Of a stretch of DNA of 64,000 bases, positions 58,226 through 64,000 are shown piece after piece. The notes under the pieces are model-generated. The model made no database searches. It was not told the DNA's origin and saw nothing but the letters and a program-made list of their open reading frames with translations. The position numbers and the translations under genes were made by a program. The stretch is from JBBIRW01 sp037441565 (lineage in GTDB: Bacteria; Desulfobacterota; JBBIRW01). Where the stretch lies: the NCBI GenBank assembly GCA_037441565.1, contig JBBIRW010000005.1:1-64000 (forward strand). Direction: 5' to 3'. Each line of letters starts with the position of its first letter. Positions within the stretch are counted from its first letter, which is position 1.

Positions 58226-59224
58226 TTATATCCTGACTTCTCTCATATATTGTGCTGCATCCTCCGGAGGGGTAGGATTAATGAAGAATCCTGAACCCCA
58301 TTCAAATCCCGCAAGTTTTGTTAACTTTGGAACGATTTCAAAGTGCCAGTGATAGTAAGGCTCAGTATTTTCATAAAAAGGGGATGTATGAAGCATAAAA
58401 TTGTATGGTGGGTTCTCAAGTACTGCATCTATCCTTACGAATATATCGGAAAATATCGAAGCAAGACTCTCCATCTCCGCAACCTCTGTATTCTCATAAA
58501 GTGCCATATGGCGCTTTGGAAGTATCCATGTCTCAAAGGGTGATCTTGATGCATAGGGGGCTATTGCAAGGAAATGTCTGTTTTCGCTGATTACCCTTAT
58601 TTTTTCATTCAGCTCCTGTCTTATTATATCGCAGTAGATACACCTTTCCTTGTATTTATAATAGCCTTCTGATCCTGCAAGCTCTTCAGAAACTGCGATA
58701 GGCACGATAGGGAGAGCAATAAGCTGCGAATGGGTATGCTCAAGGGATGCACCTGCTGCTTCTCCATGATTTTTGAATATCAGACAGTATTTCAGTCTTC
58801 TGTCCTTTTTCAGATCCATTATCCTGTCCCTGTATGACCAGAATACATCCTCCAGCGCCTTTGGATGCATATTTGAAAATGTCGCCTCATGAACAGGTGA
58901 TTCTATTATTACCTCATGAGCCCCTATCCCTGTCATCTTGTCATAAACGCCCTCCCCCTCCCTGATAAGCTCTCCTTCTATCCTCAGGGCAGGAAATTTG
59001 TTCGGAACAACCCTGAGTGTCCAGTTAGAGTTGCTATAAGGGATCATATTATTCCTGTAAACAAGGATACTGGGAGGTGTCTTGTCCTCATTGCCGGGGC
59101 AGAATGGACAGAATACAGCCTTCTTTTTTGGCACCACCCTCTCAAAATCTGAAGGCCTTTTTCCCCTTTCCGTTGATATAATCACCCATATACCCACTAT
59201 GGGTTCCTTTCTCAATTCCGGCAT
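58226..59224 (-). CDS. galT: Galactose-1-phosphate uridylyltransferase
   Basis: This HIT-superfamily enzyme swaps galactose 1-phosphate and UDP-glucose. The catalytic segment is ASLEHTHSQLIALP with the H-x-H-x-Q motif near residue 160; zinc ligands appear as FCPFCPGNE and CIYCDII, and YHWHFEIVPKL is in the second half. 332 aa. Some archaeal and bacterial homologues act as ADP- or UDP-glucose pyrophosphorylases or phosphorylases, so the exact sugar is not certain. It lies between glgA and the DksA-like gene. Confidence 0.9.
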   Translation of the reverse strand: MPELRKEPIVGIWVIISTERGKRPSDFERVVPKKKAVFCPFCPGNEDKTPPSILVYRNNMIPYSNSNWTLRVVPNKFPALRIEGELIREGEGVYDKMTGIGAHEVIIESPVHEATFSNMHPKALEDVFWSYRDRIMDLKKDRRLKYCLIFKNHGEAAGASLEHTHSQLIALPIVPIAVSEELAGSEGYYKYKERCIYCDIIRQELNEKIRVISENRHFLAIAPYASRSPFETWILPKRHMALYENTEVAEMESLASIFSDIFVRIDAVLENPPYNFMLHTSPFYENTEPYYHWHFEIVPKLTKLAGFEWGSGFFINPTPPEDAAQYMREVRI

Positions 59225-59226
59225 CC

Positions 59227-59586
59227 CTATCTCCTCCTCTTTTCTTCTATCTCCTGGGCCTCTTTACAATCGATGCACAGCTCTGTTACAGGTCTTACCC
59301 TCAGCCTCTCCTCCGATATCTCATTTCCACACAATTCACAGATACCAAAGGTCCCCTCCTCTATCTTCTTCAATGCCTTATCGATCTTCTGAAGAAGCTT
59401 CCTCTCCCGATCCCTGAGTCTTAAAATAAAGTTTCTATCAGATTCGAAAAGTGCCCTATCTGTAGGATCAGGAAACCTCTCCTTGAGCTCACTCATCCCC
59501 TGAAGAGTTTTTTCAGCCTCCATCAAAAGCTGCCTCCTCTGGTCGAGGAGAAAGTTTCTAAAGAAATCAAGCCTTTCCTTATCCAT
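59227..59586 (-). CDS. DksA/TraR C4-type zinc finger protein
   Basis: This 119-aa protein has a long helical hairpin (residues 1-80) and a C-terminal zinc finger with CELCG and LCIDCKEAQE, four cysteines as in DksA/TraR. DksA-type proteins enter the RNA polymerase secondary channel and modulate transcription with ppGpp. It is 2 bp from galT's start region on the same strand. It may be a general rather than a local regulator. Confidence 0.9.
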   Translation of the reverse strand: MDKERLDFFRNFLLDQRRQLLMEAEKTLQGMSELKERFPDPTDRALFESDRNFILRLRDRERKLLQKIDKALKKIEEGTFGICELCGNEISEERLRVRPVTELCIDCKEAQEIEEKRRR

Positions 59587-59657
59587 TGCCCTTCTGTTTT
59601 TCTTTCTTTACAAAAATAAATTTATACTAATTCATGCATCTGGAAAAGTCAAAGCTT

Positions 59658-60368
59658 CTACCTGAGCCTGAACTCTACAGGAAGGATTATCCATCCATCA
59701 TATGGGGGGTATTCCTTTATGGAGAGGAGGGCATTTATCACGGATCTGTCAAGCTCATCCCATCCAGATGAAGAAATAATCTTATACCCGGTAACCCTTC
59801 CACTGTTGTCGATATGGAACGAAAGCCTAATCCTTCCCTCGTGCCCCATTTTTCTTGAACTTTCAGGATAAACAATTGCATTGAGTATCCTTCTCCTTAT
59901 CTCTTCAAGGAGATATCTCTCATTGGAAGAACTGCCACTGCCTTCAATGGACCCGCCATCATATTCAGTATTTCCGTTATCTCCAGATTGGATTGATAAA
60001 TCTTCTTCGTACCCATTATTAAAAGAATAGGTCTCAAATATTCTTCCATTTCCGCTTTCAACCTTCAGGGGACCATGGTTTTCTCCACCTTCAATAATAC
60101 CTTCCCTTTCTGAATTGCCGATGATTTCTTTTTTCAATCCTTCCATTGCCTGTAAGATACGCATATCCATCCCTTTTTTTCGAACATTGGGGTATCTGAC
60201 TATTTGGTCATCACCAATTATCTCGATGTTGATCATTACATCCTTTTTATTTTTCTCACCTTTCTCCAGAGAAAGGGGGGTGTTGTTAAAGGCCAATATT
60301 AAGAAAAAATGGATCAGAAATGATGCTGCCATGAATCTCCAGATTTTCAAATCTACTTCGTTTCGCAT
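59658..60368 (-). CDS. TonB-family energy transducer
   Basis: An N-terminal helix (residues 9-28, FMAASFLIHFFLILAF) is followed by a Gly/Ser/Asn-rich spacer that replaces the usual Pro-rich one, and a C-terminal TonB domain (AIVYPESSRKMGHEGRIRL, KEYPPYDGWIILPVEFRL). It transmits proton-motive force to outer-membrane receptors. ATG 60368 follows GGGGAGTTATTTGG; longer starts add basic sequence. It overlaps the btuD stop by 16 bp and closes the B12 operon. Confidence 0.88.
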   Translation of the reverse strand: MRNEVDLKIWRFMAASFLIHFFLILAFNNTPLSLEKGEKNKKDVMINIEIIGDDQIVRYPNVRKKGMDMRILQAMEGLKKEIIGNSEREGIIEGGENHGPLKVESGNGRIFETYSFNNGYEEDLSIQSGDNGNTEYDGGSIEGSGSSSNERYLLEEIRRRILNAIVYPESSRKMGHEGRIRLSFHIDNSGRVTGYKIISSSGWDELDRSVINALLSIKEYPPYDGWIILPVEFRLR

Positions 60369-61084
60369 CCAAATAACTCCCCTAATCCACTTTTCTTCAT
60401 TAAAAGTGACGAGGGACCATCGTCCACGATGCATCCATCCTTCATTATGATCAACCTGTCGCTAAATTCTGCAAGGTTTCTTATGTTATGGGAGACAATT
60501 ATGGTTGAAATTCCCTTTTTCTTTCTCAGCTCCATAAGCATCTTTAATATTTCGCTCTGGTATGAAATGTCAAGATAAACGAGCGGTTCATCCATTATTA
60601 TTACCTCAGCCCTCTGCGCAAGAACCCTTGCTATAAAAACCCTCTGTCTTTCACCACCACTCAATTCCTGAATGTATCTGTCCCGGAGCTGAATCGTTGA
60701 TGTTTCCTCCATTGCCTCAAGTGCAATATAAATATCCTCTTCATCTTCCATATCAAAATATCTCATGTATGGATACCTTCCCATAATAACAAAGTCCAGG
60801 ACCTTGAAAGGAAAACCGTCAGGGATTATCTGCGGAAGAACGCCAACAATACATGCCATCTCTCTCCGAGTATAGCTGTGTAAAGGCCTTCCTTTGAGGT
60901 ATATTTCCCCTTTCTCAGGGGTGTAATAGCCCGTAATTAACTTTATAAGCGTAGATTTTCCGCAGCCATTAGGCCCAACAATCCCAACACCCTCTGATGG
61001 ATAAACCTTCATATTAATGTTCCTCAAGGACCAGCCACCCTTTTTATAGGAAAAGTACACATCAATAACATCATATATGAGCAT
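60353..61084 (-). CDS. btuD: Cobalamin/Fe-siderophore-type ABC transporter ATP-binding protein
   Basis: Walker A GPNGCGKSTLIK near residues 36-47, signature LSGGERQRVF, Walker B EVIIMDEPLVYLD and the switch His in VSHNIRNLAEF are intact in 243 aa. The FecE/BtuD subfamily is indicated by sequence, and the B12 role by its place in the operon with btuC, btuF, tonB and the receptor. It overlaps the permease gene by 14 bp. A siderophore substrate is the alternative. Confidence 0.85.
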   Translation of the reverse strand: MLIYDVIDVYFSYKKGGWSLRNINMKVYPSEGVGIVGPNGCGKSTLIKLITGYYTPEKGEIYLKGRPLHSYTRREMACIVGVLPQIIPDGFPFKVLDFVIMGRYPYMRYFDMEDEEDIYIALEAMEETSTIQLRDRYIQELSGGERQRVFIARVLAQRAEVIIMDEPLVYLDISYQSEILKMLMELRKKKGISTIIVSHNIRNLAEFSDRLIIMKDGCIVDDGPSSLLMKKSGLGELFGCETK

Positions 61085-62087
61085 AGATATCCTTCCCCAT
61101 CTTCATAAATATAAATAGAAAGAATGGTGCACCGGTTAATGCTGTTATTATTCCTACAGGAACTTCTCCGGTGCTTGCAATACTTCTTGATAACATATCG
61201 GCAAATACAAGGAATATAGATCCGGAAAGTGCAGCTGCCGGAATAAGTATCCTGTGATCACTACCCCATATCATCCTCGATGCATGAGGGACCATAAGTC
61301 CAATAAAGCCTATCGGACCTGTTGCAGAAACACATGCTGCACTTATCATTGACCCAACAATGAGTATAAGTTTTCTCATCCTTTGAGGAGAAACACCAAG
61401 GTAGAATGCATGTTCTTCTCCGATACAGAGAAGATTAAGCGGTCTTGCCATAATATATGCACATACTATTCCCAATATAACATATGGTGATATTAACTTC
61501 AGCGTTAAATAATCCCCACCTGAAAGGTCACCAATAAGCCATGAAACCACTATATGCAGTGAGCCTGGATCAACTATATACAAAAAGAAAAGAATCATTG
61601 ATGAGAAAAATGCACCAACTATAATGCCGGAAAGGAGGATTCCAAGAGGACTCCATCTTCCTGACAACGTTGCTATAAAATAGATGATAGAAACAGCAAG
61701 AATTGCCCCCATAAAAGAGAATAAGGGCAGTCCCATAGATGTTTTCATAACAAGACCTGTTGTAACTCCAACAATGATGCCGAAAGCTGATCCACTTGAA
61801 ATTCCCAGAAGATAAGGATCAGCGAGCGGATTTCTCAAAAGTGATTGAAAAAGAATCCCTGACACACTAAGGCCAGCACCGATAACAATTCCAAGAAGAA
61901 CACGAGGAAGCCTTATTTTAATAACTATATCTTTAGCCATATTTTGTGAATTACCAATATAAAGATTTTCAAATACTTCTTTTGGTGATATATACCTCGA
62001 TCCAAGACAGAGCGATAGAAGTGATATAACAAACAGCATGAAAAGAAGAAAAAGGGTTGTTTTTAATAGATAAGCTTTTTTAAACAT
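61071..62087 (-). CDS. btuC: FecCD-type (BtuC) ABC transporter permease
   Basis: This is a polytopic inner-membrane importer with about ten helices in 338 aa. Family marks are LRLPRVLLGIVIGAGLSVSG, FQSLLRNPLADPYLLGISSG and GPIGFIGLMVPHASRM. It forms the channel for cobalamin or a chelated iron compound. It ends 14 bp inside the btuD start and begins 2 bp after the btuF stop, so the three are translated as a unit. Confidence 0.88.
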   Translation of the reverse strand: MFKKAYLLKTTLFLLFMLFVISLLSLCLGSRYISPKEVFENLYIGNSQNMAKDIVIKIRLPRVLLGIVIGAGLSVSGILFQSLLRNPLADPYLLGISSGSAFGIIVGVTTGLVMKTSMGLPLFSFMGAILAVSIIYFIATLSGRWSPLGILLSGIIVGAFFSSMILFFLYIVDPGSLHIVVSWLIGDLSGGDYLTLKLISPYVILGIVCAYIMARPLNLLCIGEEHAFYLGVSPQRMRKLILIVGSMISAACVSATGPIGFIGLMVPHASRMIWGSDHRILIPAAALSGSIFLVFADMLSRSIASTGEVPVGIITALTGAPFFLFIFMKMGKDIYAHI

Positions 62088-62089
62088 AT

Positions 62090-62968
62090 CTATCTTCTTC
62101 CATGGAGAATACTGAAAAGCTCCTCCACGCCTTCGATAAATCTGGGACCGGGTCTCTCATAGTAATCCGGGTTTACCCTGTACACTCTTCCATCCTTAAT
62201 TGCATCGACCATCTTTAACAAACTTCCATCCTCGCCCGATAGGTATTTTCCATCCACATCCCCGCCAAGGATGATAACCTCTGGGTTCATTCTAAGGATA
62301 TCCTCTCTGCTTAACCTTGGATATTTTGTATTACCATTGCGGGCAACATTAAGACCTCCTGCAAGCTCTATCATTTCATCTATAAATGTCCCTCCCCCAA
62401 CTGCTATCATAGGCCTCTCCCATATAAGGAAAAGAACCCTGGTCCTCCTCAATCCCCTGCTCTGCTTCCTTATGGATTCTATCCTCTCAATAATTCCATT
62501 AATAAGGGATTCCGATTTATCTTCACTATTAGTGAGTTTTCCTAAGATCCTTATCGAATCAAGAATCTGGGGTATACTGCCAGACCCCAGTATAAAGGTC
62601 TTGATCCCCAGGGATTCAAGCCTTGAAACTACATCCCTTCTGCTCCCTTCTTTGCTCATCATGACAATATCGGGTTTCAGTAAAAGGATCCTCTCGTAGT
62701 CAGGATCGAGCATTCCACCAACCTTGGCTATGGATGATGTTTGCGGAGGATAATTACAATATCTTGTAACGCCCACAACCCTTTCACCCTGGCCAATTGC
62801 AAAGATCAATTCCGTAATTGAAGGTGCAAGACTTACTATCCGGGATGGTGGATTATTGATGCTGACATTTCTGCCCGCATGATCCCTAATGATCATGCCA
62901 TTTGTTTCGAAAGGGAAAAGGAGAAGGAGAAGGCTAATTATTACTGTTTTCATCATCCTTTTTTTCAT
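62090..62968 (-). CDS. btuF: Cobalamin-binding periplasmic protein (BtuF-like)
   Basis: Signal peptide (residues 1-24 from ATG 62968) and a class III binding-protein fold with RIVSLAPSITELIFAIGQGE, VGVTRYCNYPPQ and VVRVNPDYYERPGPRFI-type blocks. About 293 aa. ATG 62968 lies after AAAGGGGTGGGG; a GTG six bases earlier is possible. It captures the ligand for BtuC. The start overlaps the yacG 3' end by 35 bp. Confidence 0.88.
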   Translation of the reverse strand: MKKRMMKTVIISLLLLLFPFETNGMIIRDHAGRNVSINNPPSRIVSLAPSITELIFAIGQGERVVGVTRYCNYPPQTSSIAKVGGMLDPDYERILLLKPDIVMMSKEGSRRDVVSRLESLGIKTFILGSGSIPQILDSIRILGKLTNSEDKSESLINGIIERIESIRKQSRGLRRTRVLFLIWERPMIAVGGGTFIDEMIELAGGLNVARNGNTKYPRLSREDILRMNPEVIILGGDVDGKYLSGEDGSLLKMVDAIKDGRVYRVNPDYYERPGPRFIEGVEELFSILHGRR

Positions 62969-63113
62969 CCCCACCCCTTTCCCCTACCATTACATATTCT
63001 TCATCAAGCCACTTCCCGAGGTCTATGAGCTTGCATCTTTCAGAACAGAAAGGTCTGTAAGGATTGCCCTCCCATTCGACCTTCTTTTTACATGTTGGGC
63101 ACTTAACCTTCAT
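62934..63113 (-). CDS. yacG: DNA gyrase inhibitor YacG, small zinc protein
   Basis: This 59-aa zinc protein has the family sequence in full: KVKCPTCKKKVEWEGNPYRP, then FCSERCKLIDLGKWLDEEY, giving C5, C8, C23 and C27. YacG binds and inhibits gyrase in E. coli. ATG 63113 overlaps the receptor gene's TGA by one base (ATGA) and the tail runs into btuF, so it is embedded in the B12 operon. Confidence 0.93.
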   Translation of the reverse strand: MKVKCPTCKKKVEWEGNPYRPFCSERCKLIDLGKWLDEEYVMVGERGGDEKKDDENSNN

Positions 63114-64000
63114 CAGAATTTTGCCGCCATCCCTATGAGGAAAGTTCTGGGGAGCGCAGGGAACCCCAGGGCTTCCTCATAGTTTTCATTAAGAAGATTC
63201 TCCACCCTCAGGTTTGCAACAAGCTCCCTCATTCTGTATGCGTCCCTTATCAATCTCCATCTTAAGGCAAAATCCACCTTCTGAAATCCCCGATTCTCCA
63301 CAGGGATAAAGGTTAAGGGATCAATATCCCTCCTTTCACCCACAAAGGTGGCATTGAGATTCATCCCTAAATCCGTTGTTACATCCCACTGAATCTGAAC
63401 AAATCCACTGTCATTTGGCCTCCTTAAAAGCTCCTCATCCGTTTCCCTATTGATACTCTTAAGATGGGTATAGCCACCGCTGATGGTGATCCCATATCCT
63501 GCATTAATACTCCCCTCCAGTTCAAACCCTTCAGAAAGCGCCTTTGCTATATTCACAGGCTTTATACCAAATGGGTATCCCGGATCTGATGTGGGAACAA
63601 ATGCAATAAGGTCTTTAAAGGTCGTTCTAAAATAGGTAAAGCCGACTTTTCCCCTCTTTCCAAAGAAATACTGTTCCATTCCCACCTCATAGGATCTGCT
63701 TTTTTCAGGATTTAGATCAGGATTGCCGAACCCTGGAAAGAAGAGGTCATTTAAGGTCGGGGATCTGAAACCCTCTCCAATTGATCCTTTGAATTTTGTT
63801 CCAGTTTCCTTAATAAAATATGCACCGGATAACCTTGGACTTGTTACAGTTCCAAAGATACTGTTAAGATCCCATCTTATGCCTGGTGTAAAAGAAAGGG
63901 TTTCATTCCACCCCACATGAGCTTCAAGAAAGTATGCCTTATTGATCACATCCTTGTCATAGGATGTTTCACCGAAAAATGGATCAAAAGCATTGAATTC
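63113..64000 (-). CDS. TonB-dependent outer-membrane receptor, C-terminal part
   Basis: This is the barrel end of a 22-strand receptor, cut by the right window edge; the frame stays open to 64000. Alternating aromatic/polar strands are clear (AHVGWNETLSFTPGIRWDL), and it ends with the expected terminal Phe (LPRTFLIGMAAKF) for barrel assembly. Blocks such as FKGSIGEGFRSPTLNDLF and LNPEKSRSYEVGMEQYF are typical of BtuB-like receptors. Its place before yacG, btuF, btuC, btuD and tonB suggests cobalamin as ligand, but a siderophore cannot be excluded. Confidence 0.9.
   Translation of the reverse strand, partial: EFNAFDPFFGETSYDKDVINKAYFLEAHVGWNETLSFTPGIRWDLNSIFGTVTSPRLSGAYFIKETGTKFKGSIGEGFRSPTLNDLFFPGFGNPDLNPEKSRSYEVGMEQYFFGKRGKVGFTYFRTTFKDLIAFVPTSDPGYPFGIKPVNIAKALSEGFELEGSINAGYGITISGGYTHLKSINRETDEELLRRPNDSGFVQIQWDVTTDLGMNLNATFVGERRDIDPLTFIPVENRGFQKVDFALRWRLIRDAYRMRELVANLRVENLLNENYEEALGFPALPRTFLIGMAAKF

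Overview
This window reads as a chromosomal segment of an anaerobic, Gram-negative, respiring bacterium, with a gene content like Nitrospirota or Desulfobacterota-type lineages; I cannot fix the phylum. The pointers are TonB-dependent vitamin B12 uptake, B12-dependent ribonucleotide reductase, the futalosine menaquinone route (mqnC, mqnE), a Re-type citrate synthase, several multihaem c-type cytochromes paired with dihaem cytochrome b subunits, and a glutaredoxin-like selenoprotein. Most genes lie on the minus strand in tight, often overlapping operons. I see no insertion sequences, prophage or CRISPR array.

Layout. 1-9.1 kb: start of dnaX, SRP RNA, a penicillin-binding transpeptidase, nitrilase, a lone OppF ATPase, EF-P, a HAD phosphatase, a Tyr/Pro-rich secreted protein and an OFA-type transporter. 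9.4-17 kb: a response regulator with a zinc ribbon, an MFS carrier, a small phosphatase, rpoD, a GHMP kinase, a bifunctional nuclease and nrdJ. 17-21 kb: hot-dog-fold acyl-CoA genes, a metallo-beta-lactamase protein and a CBS protein. 21-26 kb: a DUF4340/GldG/ABC cassette, then the selenoprotein. 26-36.7 kb: housekeeping (tRNA-Pro, rpe, rsmB, fmt, def, priA, malic enzyme, mnmG). 36.7-48.5 kb: the electron-transfer block, with a triheme cytochrome, Re-citrate synthase, a 9-haem cytochrome/cytochrome b/16-18-haem cytochrome operon on the plus strand, and a convergent minus-strand operon with a small membrane protein, 13-haem cytochrome, cytochrome b, a haem-motif sensor kinase, a NarL-type regulator and a tiny Arg-rich protein. 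48.6-59.6 kb: a BlaR1-like peptidase pair, two tRNA-Ser genes near serS, mqnC/mqnE, a GAF kinase, glgA, galT and a DksA-like protein. 59.6-64 kb: tonB, btuD, btuC, btuF, yacG and a TonB-dependent receptor cut by the window edge.

How it fits together. Menaquinone made through MqnE/MqnC would feed the cytochrome b/multihaem modules, whose output is probably a periplasmic or extracellular acceptor. The two-component system inside the second module carries a CXXCH motif in its sensor domain and probably tunes these cytochromes. B12 uptake supplies NrdJ.

The most unusual signals are: (1) an RpoD whose -35-recognising region 4.2 is replaced by 45 unrelated residues although everything before it is conserved; (2) a 74-residue selenoprotein with two in-frame UGA codons, the second followed by a well-placed hairpin; (3) three 17-bp palindromes spaced exactly 42 bp apart upstream of the Re-citrate synthase gene; (4) tandem GGAA-N4-TTCC boxes upstream of the 13-haem operon; (5) a multihaem cytochrome with a duplicated haem-plus-helix unit and two non-canonical haem sites; (6) an EF-P with Gln where the modified Lys normally sits.
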